From assembly GCA_035705295.1 (NCBI GenBank), contig DASSWG010000130.1, forward strand, positions 1-41,442: a stretch of DNA of 41,442 nt, in the 5' to 3' direction. Below the pieces are notes generated by a model that was given only the letters and a program-made list of their open reading frames with translations, did not search any database and was not told where the DNA came from. This stretch comes from DASSWG01 sp035705295. GTDB taxonomy: Bacteria; Bacteroidota; Bacteroidia; Flavobacteriales; Flavobacteriaceae. Shown one piece after another: positions 13,896 through 21,757 of the stretch. The translations under genes were made by a program, and so were the position numbers. Within the stretch, counting starts at the first letter, position 1; each line of letters opens with the position of its first letter.

Positions 13896-14909
13896 ATGAA
13901 ATTCACTTTTTCAATTTTAGGCCTCTTTTTCTTGCTTTCATGCAGTTCGCAAAAAGAAATCGTTAACGCCGATCCGACGAAATATGCATCCACCATCACC
14001 TCGAACGAACTGAAAGAACACCTTTACACTTTTGCTTCCGACGAATTTATGGGGCGTGAAACCGGCGAGCCGGGGCAAAAAAAAGCTGCTAATTATTTAA
14101 AAGAAGAATATTTGGAATTGGAAATTGCATCGCCAATTGCTGAAAATGATTATTATCAAGATATTCCTTCCAGTTATTTCAACGATCGTTTTGGGAATAC
14201 CGAAAACGTGATCGCCTTCATCAAAGGAAGGAATTACGACACCGAGCCACGCGAATATTTAGTGATTTCGGCACACTATGACCATGTGGGCACGGACGAT
14301 GAAGGAAATGTGTACAATGGCGCCGATGACGATGGTTCCGGCACCGTGGCGATTTTGGAAATAGCGGAAGCATTCAAAATCGCTGTTGAAGAAGGTTATC
14401 GTCCAAAACGTTCAATTATCTTTTTGCATTTCACCGGAGAGGAAAAAGGTTTGTTGGGTTCCAAATTCTACACCGAAAATCCGATTGTTCCGCTAAACGA
14501 AACCATCACCAATTTGAACATTGACATGGTCGGAAGGATCGACCCCGCGCACGAAGGCAAGTCCGACTATATTTATTTGATCGGAAGCAATATGCTGAGC
14601 ACCGAACTGCACGAAATTTCGGAAAAAGCGAACCAGCAATATGTAGGTTTGAATTTGGATTACAAGTACAATCAAAAGGACGACCCCAATCGGTTTTATT
14701 ACCGAAGCGATCATTATAACTTTGCAAAACACGGCATCCCGGTGATATTCTATTTCAACGGCGTGCACGAAGACTACCATCAAAAAACCGATGAGCCCCA
14801 AAAAATCGAGTACGACCTATTGGAAAAAAGGGCAAAACTGATTTTTTATACGGCCTGGAAAGTTGCCAATGCAGATCACGCACCAATTGTGGACCAGCCC
14901 GTGGAATAA
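13896..14909 (+). CDS. M28-family metallopeptidase lipoprotein
   Basis: The protein has 337 residues. The signal MKFTFSILGLFFLLSCSS has a lipobox with Cys16, so it is an envelope lipoprotein. The M28 zinc-peptidase landmarks are in order: VISAHYDHVGTD (first zinc His), YNGADDDGSGTVAILEIA (bridging Asp), LHFTGEEKGLLGSKFY (catalytic Glu pair), NIDMVGRID and the late histidine region HEDYHQKTD. It removes N-terminal residues from peptides by family analogy. It stands alone as the first core gene right of the tRNA, transcribed away from it. Following the stop is the repeat word AGACGACTGAGCGAAAAA at 14937. Confidence 0.9.
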   Translation: MKFTFSILGLFFLLSCSSQKEIVNADPTKYASTITSNELKEHLYTFASDEFMGRETGEPGQKKAANYLKEEYLELEIASPIAENDYYQDIPSSYFNDRFGNTENVIAFIKGRNYDTEPREYLVISAHYDHVGTDDEGNVYNGADDDGSGTVAILEIAEAFKIAVEEGYRPKRSIIFLHFTGEEKGLLGSKFYTENPIVPLNETITNLNIDMVGRIDPAHEGKSDYIYLIGSNMLSTELHEISEKANQQYVGLNLDYKYNQKDDPNRFYYRSDHYNFAKHGIPVIFYFNGVHEDYHQKTDEPQKIEYDLLEKRAKLIFYTAWKVANADHAPIVDQPVE

Positions 14910-14975
14910 AGTGGGACTTGGCGATGGAACGAAAAAAGACGACTGAGCGAAAAATTTAAGAATGACTTTCTTAAC

Positions 14976-16415
14976 TCATAACTCTGAGCTCTGAACTTTT
15001 TTCAACCCCAACTCCTCCCCTTTCTTCAACATAAACTCGTGGGCAGCTTCGTGTTCGTTCGGGATTTCCCCTTCCAAAATAGCTTCTTTGATCGCGCTTT
15101 TGATGATCCCGATTTCGCGGCAAGGTTTTAGGTTGAAAGTTTTCATGATCTCTTCGCCCGAAACCGGTGGCTGAAAATTTCGAATGTGATCACGTTCTTC
15201 CACTTCTTTTATTTTTTGCCGGACGATTTTAAAATTGTTGTGGTACTTCTTGAAGCGCTTCGGATTTTTGGTGGTAATGTCCGCTTCGCAAAGGGTCATT
15301 AAATCCTCAATATGGTCACCGGCATCGTGTACCAATCGACGTACGGCGGAGTCGGTGACGTTTTTTTCGGAAATCACAATCGGCCGCGAACTCATCAATA
15401 CCATTTTTTGGGTGAATTTCATCTTCTCATTAAGTGGCATTTTTAGACGTTTGAAAAGTTTGTACACCATTTTGGCCCCGACAAATTCGTGCCCATGAAA
15501 GGTCCACCCTATTTTTTTATGGAATCTTTTAGTGGGCGCTTTCCCAATGTCGTGCAACAAGGCTGCCCATCGCAACCAAAGATCGTCCGTGTTTTTGGAA
15601 ATATTATCAACTACTTCCAAGGTGTGCCAAAAATTGTCTTTGTGGCGTTCGCCTTCAATTTCATCGACTCCCTGCAAAGCGGTGAGTTCGGGTAAAATCA
15701 ACGGCAACAAATTGGTTTTTCGCAACAAGGCAAATCCGGTGGAAGGTTTTTCAGATAGTAAAATTTTATGCAGTTCGTCCACAATACGTTCTTTGGAAAC
15801 GATTTTGATGCGTTCGGCATTTTTGGAAATGGCTTCCAACGATTTTGGTTCTATTTTAAAATGCAACTGGCTTGCAAACCGAATGGCGCGCATCATCCGC
15901 AACGGATCGTCGGAATACGTGATGTCCGGATCCAATGGGGTTTTCAAAAGTTGCTGCTTCAAATCTTCCAAGCCGTTGAACGGATCGAGCAATTTTCCGA
16001 AGTTTTCTTTGTTCAACTGCAATGCCAGGGCATTGATCGTAAAATCGCGGCGTTTTTGGTCGTCTTCCAACGTTCCTTCTTCCACCGATGGTTTCCGGCT
16101 GTTTTCGGAATAGGATTCCTTGCGGGCGCCCACAAATTCAACTTCCATATCGAAAGCGCGCAACATTGCCGTACCATAGGTTTTGAAAATTTGAACTTTC
16201 GGTTGATTTGGAAGCAATCGCGAAACTTCTTTTGCCAATTCAATTCCGCTGCCCACGGCAACAATATCGATGTCTTTTTTATGGGCTCGATTTAGAAAAT
16301 AATCCCGTACAAAACCACCGATGACATAGGTTTCCAAGTCTAGGTTTTCCGCAGCCTGGCCAATGATTTCGAATATTTTAAGAGATAAAGCTTTTTGGAA
16401 GTTGCTTTGCTTCAC
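14976..16415 (-). CDS. cca: CCA tRNA nucleotidyltransferase with HD domain
   Basis: The protein has 479 residues. The nucleotidyltransferase head has YVIGGFVRDYFL (about 30-41) and the metal-binding DIDIV near 49-53, with RRDFTINALAL near 122-132 and the nucleotide-selecting DDPLRMMRAIRFA near 164-176. The C-terminal HD part has ALLHDIGKAPTKRF and FHGHEFVGAKM, so it may carry phosphohydrolase activity as in other long bacterial forms. It adds or repairs the CCA end of tRNAs; the tRNA-Ser gene nearby lacks an encoded CCA, consistent with need for it. The last residues (KKVQSSEL) and stop fall in a CTCATAACTC-type repeat. Confidence 0.93.
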   Translation of the reverse strand: MKQSNFQKALSLKIFEIIGQAAENLDLETYVIGGFVRDYFLNRAHKKDIDIVAVGSGIELAKEVSRLLPNQPKVQIFKTYGTAMLRAFDMEVEFVGARKESYSENSRKPSVEEGTLEDDQKRRDFTINALALQLNKENFGKLLDPFNGLEDLKQQLLKTPLDPDITYSDDPLRMMRAIRFASQLHFKIEPKSLEAISKNAERIKIVSKERIVDELHKILLSEKPSTGFALLRKTNLLPLILPELTALQGVDEIEGERHKDNFWHTLEVVDNISKNTDDLWLRWAALLHDIGKAPTKRFHKKIGWTFHGHEFVGAKMVYKLFKRLKMPLNEKMKFTQKMVLMSSRPIVISEKNVTDSAVRRLVHDAGDHIEDLMTLCEADITTKNPKRFKKYHNNFKIVRQKIKEVEERDHIRNFQPPVSGEEIMKTFNLKPCREIGIIKSAIKEAILEGEIPNEHEAAHEFMLKKGEELGLKKVQSSEL

Positions 16416-16470
16416 GATTTCGGGCTATTAAAATTATTTGGCAGCGGCAAGTACAAACTACCACTGAACA

Positions 16471-17031
16471 CTATTTTCGCACCACGCATACTTTTCCGTC
16501 ATTGCCCAACTTAATAATGGCCGAAGGTTTTGCGTTTTGTTGGTTCCGCCGCAAATTTACGGCATAATCGACATTTTTTAAAATTTCCGGCACGATTTGG
16601 TCGAAGGATTCCGGGGTTTTCTGCCCGCTGATATTAGCCGAAGTGGAAACAATAGGCTTTCGGAATTTTCGGATCAATTGTTTACAAAAATCATCTTTCA
16701 CCACACGAATCCCCAAGGTGTTGTCTTTCGCGACTACATTTTCCGCCACACGGATGGGATCATCGTAAATAATCGTGGTGGGTTTTCGGGCATATTTCAA
16801 AATGTCGTAGGCCACTTCCGGAACATCCTCCACATATTGGTTCAGCATTTTAAAATCGGAAACCAAGCAAATCATCGCTTTGCTTTCCCTTCGCTGTTTC
16901 AAAGCATAAATTTTATCGATTGCCTCGGCATTGGTGGCATCGCAGCCAATTCCCCAAACCGTGTCGGTGGGGTAAAGAATCAACCCGCCACGTTTTAAGG
17001 TTTCCAGGGCTTTTTGAATTTCGTCGTGCAT
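16471..17031 (-). CDS. tsaC: L-threonylcarbamoyladenylate synthase (Sua5/YrdC/TsaC family)
   Basis: The protein has 186 residues, the short form with only the YrdC domain. Family motifs are GGLILYPTDTVWGIGCDATN (about 15-34), KQRRESKAMICLV, the RKPTTIIYD strand, LGIRVVKDDFC and KPIVSTSANISGQKTP. It makes threonylcarbamoyl-AMP from threonine, bicarbonate and ATP for the t6A modification of ANN-decoding tRNAs. The ATG is well placed, since the family begins only a few residues before this GGxxxYPTDT motif. It is encoded on the same strand as cca, 55 bases upstream of it, a plausible tRNA-maturation pair. Confidence 0.92.
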   Translation of the reverse strand: MHDEIQKALETLKRGGLILYPTDTVWGIGCDATNAEAIDKIYALKQRRESKAMICLVSDFKMLNQYVEDVPEVAYDILKYARKPTTIIYDDPIRVAENVVAKDNTLGIRVVKDDFCKQLIRKFRKPIVSTSANISGQKTPESFDQIVPEILKNVDYAVNLRRNQQNAKPSAIIKLGNDGKVCVVRK

Positions 17032-17089
17032 TGGTCGGGAATAAAATACTCCTGCAAAAATAGGGTTTATTTTCTTGGCTCAACCGAAA

Positions 17090-17653
17090 CTATTTTACGA
17101 ACCGTATCAGATTTGGATAAAATGGCCGAGGTTTCCCATTGTTGGCAAAAACCGCATGGACAATAGAAAATATAAAGTTTATAAAGAGAAGCGCCATCCA
17201 TAGAACCAAAAGGATGTTTGCCCCCGGCCAATGCATAATTTTAAACAAGGCAAAACCTATTAAGGCCAAAAAAGAAAACATGGCCCATATAATTTGAAAA
17301 TTCAACAAGTTGGCCCCGATTTTTTGTAAGCCCGAAATGGAATCTTTTTTTGTCATCCATAAAATTAGTGGTAAAATAATATTTCCCAACGGAACAATAA
17401 TAAAAGAGAGCACCGATAAATGAAACCAAACCAGAAAATTGACATCTTCATTTTTTCCGTATTCCATAATTTCTTCCAGATTGACCCCAAGTGAATCGCA
17501 TATCATTCTCAAGGTTTTTCCATGTGGTTCACTTTCATTGTTTTCAATGCGTTGAACGGTACGTAGATTGACTTTTGCCAAATCGGCCAACTCTTCTTGA
17601 GACATTCCTTTTGTTTTTCGAATTTCTTTGATTTTGTTCCCTAGATTGTTCAT
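17090..17653 (-). CDS. XRE-family regulator with membrane DUF4870-like tail
   Basis: The protein has 187 residues. Residues 1-65 form a Cro/XRE helix-turn-helix (GNKIKEIRKTKGMSQEELADLAKVNLRTVQRIE). Residues 75-175 have about three membrane segments (LVWFHLSVLSFIIVPLGNII, IIWAMFSFLALIGFALF, ILLVLWMALLFINFIFSIVHA) resembling the DUF4870 fold. It is a membrane-tethered DNA-binding protein, a combination I have seen in Flavobacteriia. It is transcribed from a TACATTTG box at 17676-17683 on the minus strand. Its target is unknown. Confidence 0.85.
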   Translation of the reverse strand: MNNLGNKIKEIRKTKGMSQEELADLAKVNLRTVQRIENNESEPHGKTLRMICDSLGVNLEEIMEYGKNEDVNFLVWFHLSVLSFIIVPLGNIILPLILWMTKKDSISGLQKIGANLLNFQIIWAMFSFLALIGFALFKIMHWPGANILLVLWMALLFINFIFSIVHAVFANNGKPRPFYPNLIRFVK

Positions 17654-17675
17654 GGTGTTATCGATTTTGTTTTAG

Positions 17676-17683
17676 CAAATGTA
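17676..17683 (-). promoter_or_regulatory. -7 box of the XRE gene (TACATTTG on minus strand)
   Basis: CAAATGTA on the + strand reads TACATTTG on the minus strand, 23 bases upstream of the XRE start codon. It matches TAnnTTTG; no clear TTG is seen at the -33 spacing. Confidence 0.45.
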
Positions 17684-17832
17684 CCCCTTAGCCAAAGGGA
17701 TTGATAACGTTAAAAAAGCGACATGTTTATGACATTTTTGTCCAAACCCAATAGCGGAAGATATTTTTCACCTTTTTTCAGAAATAATCTTTGATATTTT
17801 CGTTCATGTATTCCTGCTAAACAAAAGTACAA

Positions 17833-17840
17833 TATATTTG
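17833..17840 (+). promoter_or_regulatory. -7 box (TATATTTG) before the first glycosyltransferase
   Basis: TATATTTG matches TAnnTTTG. Because it overlaps the GTG at 17840, it argues that the gene starts at the downstream TTG (17870). Confidence 0.45.
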
Positions 17841-17869
17841 TGGTTCAACTTTTAAAGGGCTGTTTTGGT

Positions 17870-18658
17870 TTGAAAACTTCTTTATTGATTTCTACGTACA
17901 ATTGGCCAAAAGCCATGGAGCTTGTGTTATTGAGCGCCCTGCGCCAGTCTTCCCCTCCCGATGAAATTTTGGTGGCCGACGATGGGTCTGGTCCGGAAAC
18001 AAAAACCTTAATAGAAAATTTTCAAAAAACTTCGAACATCCAAATCAGGCATTTTTGGCAGGAGGACATAGGCTTTCGAAAAGCAGCTATTTTGAACAAA
18101 GCTATTGCCGTGGCAGAAGGGGAATATATCATACAAATAGATGGTGATTGTATTTTACACCGTGATTTTGTAAAAGACCATCTTGCTTGCCAACAAAAAA
18201 ACACATTTCTCTATGGCAGTAGGGTCAATATTCAAAAAGGATTTTTACCTAAATTGATCAACAAAAAGAAAATCGATTTCAAATTTTGGGACAAAGGGAT
18301 CAAGAAAAGAACCCGAACGTTGCGAATACCTATATTGGCAGCATTGTACAAAGCCAATAAGGGATTATCCAAAAAAATCAGAGGTTGTAATATTTCTTAT
18401 TGGCGAAAAGACATCATTGCTGTAAATGGATATAATGAAGCCTTTGTAGGTTGGGGGCGCGAAGATTCCGAAATCATTGTCCGGATGATGAACAATGGGG
18501 TTTTGGGAAAACGACTACGTTACAGAGGAATTGTATACCATATTTGGCATCAGATAAAAGACAAAGGTAATTTGAAACAAAACACCCACATGGAAGATAT
18601 TGCCAAATCTACACAAACCATTTGGTGCAAAAATGGAATCGACAAATATTTATTTTAA
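17870..18658 (+). CDS. Family 2 glycosyltransferase with galactosyltransferase-like C-terminus
   Basis: About 262 residues from the TTG at 17870 (LKTSLLISTYNWPKAMELVL matches the usual start of this group); a GTG at 17840 overlaps the promoter box. The GT-A fold shows PPDEILVADDGSG, the DxD-type metal site YIIQIDGDCILH and the C-terminal GWGREDSEIIVRMMNNG of the Glyco_transf_7C group. It transfers a sugar from a nucleotide-sugar donor, probably to lipopolysaccharide core, as other core-assembly genes follow. Cytosolic face of the inner membrane. Confidence 0.85.
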   Translation: MKTSLLISTYNWPKAMELVLLSALRQSSPPDEILVADDGSGPETKTLIENFQKTSNIQIRHFWQEDIGFRKAAILNKAIAVAEGEYIIQIDGDCILHRDFVKDHLACQQKNTFLYGSRVNIQKGFLPKLINKKKIDFKFWDKGIKKRTRTLRIPILAALYKANKGLSKKIRGCNISYWRKDIIAVNGYNEAFVGWGREDSEIIVRMMNNGVLGKRLRYRGIVYHIWHQIKDKGNLKQNTHMEDIAKSTQTIWCKNGIDKYLF

Positions 18659-18927
18659 AGCTATTTGTCCGAATTTGTGCATCAAAATCATTCAAAACCC
18701 AATGTTCTAATAAGTCGTCGCTTTTTGTTTGTGCCTTAATGATAACACAAGGCTTTCTCCGGCCACCATAAGTTTCAAAAAAAAACTGGTTTTTGTTTTT
18801 AAATGGGCTTTTTCAGGCAGTGAACAAGCAGGTACGTTTTAATAAAAAGGTATTCTCAATACCCAAAATACGGATTTTTGATGTTGTGCGATACCAGAAA
18901 TACAGTTTTCATGTAAAAATCGTTTTA
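18659..18927 (-). other. Gene-free gap with a degraded minus-strand reading frame
   Basis: Between the stops of two converging glycosyltransferase genes, the minus strand reads MKTVFLVSHNIKNPYFGY then a stop (starting near 18913). In another frame a run of about 50 codons follows (FFFETYGGRRKPCVIIKAQT, then a tail) across a run of nine T. No intact gene is present. It could be the residue of an additional glycan gene. Confidence 0.3.
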
Positions 18928-19881
18928 TTATTTCAGGTCAAAAACCCGATCGGTCCATGTGTCGAGCGTGTATAAATTATAAATTTCATCAGGCACCGGA
19001 ACAAAATTTGTCTTGAAAAAATCGAGGTCAATGTTTGGTTTTTCTGCATCAACAATCAAAATATTCGAGGGATTATAAAATTTATATTTTTTAATTGCCA
19101 CATTGCTCGTAATAATTTTTTTCTGGAGCGCCAAAGCTTCGAAAATACGGAAACTCAAACCCTTTTGGTGAGGCCTTATCAAATCCAAAATCACTTCTGA
19201 ATCTGCTTGCATTTTTTTCACTTCTTCCAAACTGAGCCGTTTTTTAGTGAATTCGATTGCCGGATGAATATTTTTCGGTTCTTTTTTATCGTGCAAAATA
19301 AATTTATACGTGATTTTCAAACGATCCAATTCATGCGCAATTGCGTTCAAAAGCGGCAATCGTTCATCGACCGAACTGATTGTATAAACGGAATAATTAC
19401 TTTTCCTGTTTTTTTGCAAAGGCATTTTCTCCGAATAAATATAATTATCCAAATGTTGAAAGCCGTGATTTTTCACATCGTTTTCGTCAAAAGAAAATAT
19501 TTTGTCGAAAATTTCCTGCAAACGACTCGCCGGATTGCGGTACAAACTATCGTATAAATAGCAAATATATTTATCCGTGAATTTTTTTATTTCTAAATGG
19601 TTTTTATACGAAATCATTTCAGGATTGATAATCAGTATTTTATCCTGTTTCCCGATTTTTTTCAGCGATTCAAAAATATGAGCTTGGCGTTTTTCTTTTT
19701 TGATATTTTTTTTCAAAATGAGCTTTCTGAAAAAATTAACCACGCGATGAAAAAAAGTCGGATATTCATAAGGAAGCCGGCCATAACAAATATGTGTCGC
19801 ATCAATCCCTTTATTTTGGAGCGATTGGACAATGTATTGATCGTAATTCCAATAATCAGGGCTTATCAAACAAATTTTCAT
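18928..19881 (-). CDS. CgeB/GT-B-like glycosyltransferase
   Basis: The protein has 317 residues with two Rossmann-like halves. The N-terminal half starts MKICLISPDYWNYDQYIVQS and includes DKILIINPEMISY and YICYLYDSLYRN. The C-terminal half has DSEVILDLIRPHQKGLSFRIFEALALQKKIIT, the nucleotide-sugar-binding signature of the CgeB-type group (RxxExLA-like region). These proteins are annotated as lipopolysaccharide core biosynthesis proteins in Flavobacteriia. It faces the previous glycosyltransferase across a short gap and is divergent from the next one. Confidence 0.75.
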   Translation of the reverse strand: MKICLISPDYWNYDQYIVQSLQNKGIDATHICYGRLPYEYPTFFHRVVNFFRKLILKKNIKKEKRQAHIFESLKKIGKQDKILIINPEMISYKNHLEIKKFTDKYICYLYDSLYRNPASRLQEIFDKIFSFDENDVKNHGFQHLDNYIYSEKMPLQKNRKSNYSVYTISSVDERLPLLNAIAHELDRLKITYKFILHDKKEPKNIHPAIEFTKKRLSLEEVKKMQADSEVILDLIRPHQKGLSFRIFEALALQKKIITSNVAIKKYKFYNPSNILIVDAEKPNIDLDFFKTNFVPVPDEIYNLYTLDTWTDRVFDLK

Positions 19882-19962
19882 AAAAAGGGAAATAAGAAAA
19901 GCGTTTTTAAATCAACAACAATATTAGTACATTTCGACGGTAAAATTTCAATTGATTTTTGA

Positions 19963-20826
19963 ATGAAAAAAATTCATGTCGGTTTTTTGATGTCTTATGA
20001 CTATGAAAAACTGAAACTTTCCATTCCACCCGTTTATGCCACCGCCGATGCGATTTTTATTGCGTTGGACAAAGATTTGAGGACTTGGTCCGGTCAAAAA
20101 TTTCAGGTGGATCCCACATTTTTTCAGTGGGTCGAAGAAATGGATGTGGACAAAAAAATCACTTTTTACCGCGATGATTTTTACGACCCCGCTATTTCCG
20201 CGATTGAAAATGACAACCGCGAACGCCATATGCTCTCCTTAAAAATGGGCATCGGCAATTGGTTGGTACAAGTCGATGCGGACGAGTATTTTTTGAATTT
20301 TGATGATTTTGTAGATGATCTCAGAAAACATGACCGATTTTTGGAAAACCCGGAAAAAACAAAAGTGCAATTCGCAGGCTATTTATTGAATTTATACAAA
20401 TATGTGGACGGTGGCGTATTATATATCGATAAGGCCAGTCGCGGGGTATTGGCCACCAATTTCCCCAATTACAAAGTCGCTCGAAACACGCGTCAACGCA
20501 TCATTTACACAAAAACTATACTGTTGCACGAATGCGTTTCCCGATCGGAAGAAGCAATCTTGCAAAAATTTGAAAATTGGGGCCACAAGCACCAAATCGA
20601 CTTGGAGGGTTTTATGGAAAAATGGCGAAAAGTAAACAAATCCAACTACCAAAATTACCGTGATTTCTTCTACATCGAACCCGAAAAATGGAAGAAATTG
20701 GGGTTTGTGGAAGGTAATTCCATTGAAGAAGTCAACAAAAACCTCGATTATTCCAAAATAATGCCCTCCAATTTTTATGTTTGGAAGAAAAATTTTGGAC
20801 AATGGTTCAAGTTTTTGTTCAAATGA
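19963..20826 (+). CDS. Glycosyltransferase (GT-A-like), surface-glycan assembly
   Basis: The protein has 287 residues. A DxD-type site lies in WLVQVDADEYFLNFDDF (about 101-117). The N-terminal strand KIHVGFLMSYDYEKL and the TADAIFIALDKDLRTWSG part resemble the nucleotide-binding half of family 2-like transferases. The rest is aromatic-rich with no membrane segment. It starts 81 bases divergently from the CgeB-like gene, so the two probably share a control region. Its acceptor is not predictable. Confidence 0.7.
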   Translation: MKKIHVGFLMSYDYEKLKLSIPPVYATADAIFIALDKDLRTWSGQKFQVDPTFFQWVEEMDVDKKITFYRDDFYDPAISAIENDNRERHMLSLKMGIGNWLVQVDADEYFLNFDDFVDDLRKHDRFLENPEKTKVQFAGYLLNLYKYVDGGVLYIDKASRGVLATNFPNYKVARNTRQRIIYTKTILLHECVSRSEEAILQKFENWGHKHQIDLEGFMEKWRKVNKSNYQNYRDFFYIEPEKWKKLGFVEGNSIEEVNKNLDYSKIMPSNFYVWKKNFGQWFKFLFK

Positions 20827-20941
20827 AACGTTTCCAAATTTTTGCAATGAACCCTACTCAAAAAAAAGCTTCACCAAGAAACAAAAACATGATTTTTCGG
20901 TGGAATGCCAAAAATTTAAATGAGTTCAGTAATTTAGCCGA

Positions 20942-21694
20942 ATGAAGACAGTTTTTTCCGAGCACCCTATTTCCGACAAAAAGGAAATCATTCAACTTAT
21001 CAAAGATTTTAGCTCCAAAGGAGACACTATTTCCGAGGCGCGCAATACAATTAAAATTTTTGCGCTTCCCGATAAAAAAATCAACGTAAAAGCATTCAAA
21101 AAACCGCATTTCATCAACAAAATCGTATACCGGTTTTTTCGAAAATCGAAAGCGCAGCGCTCGTTTGAGCATGCTCAAATTTTGACCGAAAAAGGAATCG
21201 GCACGCCAAAACCCCTCGCCTATTTGCAAGAAAGCACCGGATTGTTGTTCGGGAAAAGTTATTACGTAAGTGAACAATTGGATTACGATTTGACCTATCG
21301 GGACATTATCCATGACCCCACTTTTCCAAACCGGCACGAAATTTTGAAACAATTCACCTTGTTCACGCACAAACTCCACGAAAACGGCATCGAATTTTTG
21401 GACCATTCGCCCGGAAACACATTGATCACCGTTGGCAAAAACAATCAATACAACTTTTATTTAGTGGATTTGAACCGAATGAAGTTCCATAAAAAAATGG
21501 ATTACAAAACCCGGATCAAAAATTTCAAAAAGTTGACTTCGGATAAAAACATGGTGGCCACCATGAGTGGCGAATACGCCAAAATAACCGGCAACGACTA
21601 TCACAAAACGTTTAGCGATATGTGGGAAAACACGGTCAAATTCCAACAACATTACCATCAAAAACGCGCTTGGAAAAAGAAATTAAAGATTTGA
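20942..21694 (+). CDS. WaaP/Kdo-type lipopolysaccharide kinase family protein
   Basis: The protein has 250 residues with a protein-kinase-like fold: a glycine-poor N-lobe, VKAFKKPHFINKIVYRFFRKSKAQ, then GIGTPKPLAYLQES, the catalytic-loop motif FLDHSPGNTLI near 156-166 and YLVDLNRMKF (DFG-equivalent Asp) near 179-188. Kdo/WaaP kinases phosphorylate sugars of the lipopolysaccharide inner core. It sits 115 bases after the glycosyltransferase, on the same strand. The stop is followed by a GATTTGAAAATTTG-type repeat. Confidence 0.8.
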   Translation: MKTVFSEHPISDKKEIIQLIKDFSSKGDTISEARNTIKIFALPDKKINVKAFKKPHFINKIVYRFFRKSKAQRSFEHAQILTEKGIGTPKPLAYLQESTGLLFGKSYYVSEQLDYDLTYRDIIHDPTFPNRHEILKQFTLFTHKLHENGIEFLDHSPGNTLITVGKNNQYNFYLVDLNRMKFHKKMDYKTRIKNFKKLTSDKNMVATMSGEYAKITGNDYHKTFSDMWENTVKFQQHYHQKRAWKKKLKI

Positions 21695-21757
21695 AAATTT
21701 GCTGATTTGAAAATGTGTAACGGATTAAGCGCTGAATTTAGTCCTACCACCTCATAC

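Noticed and set aside
15768..16295. Long + strand frames opposite cca
   Set aside because: cca is identified by all its motifs on the minus strand; these are shadows.
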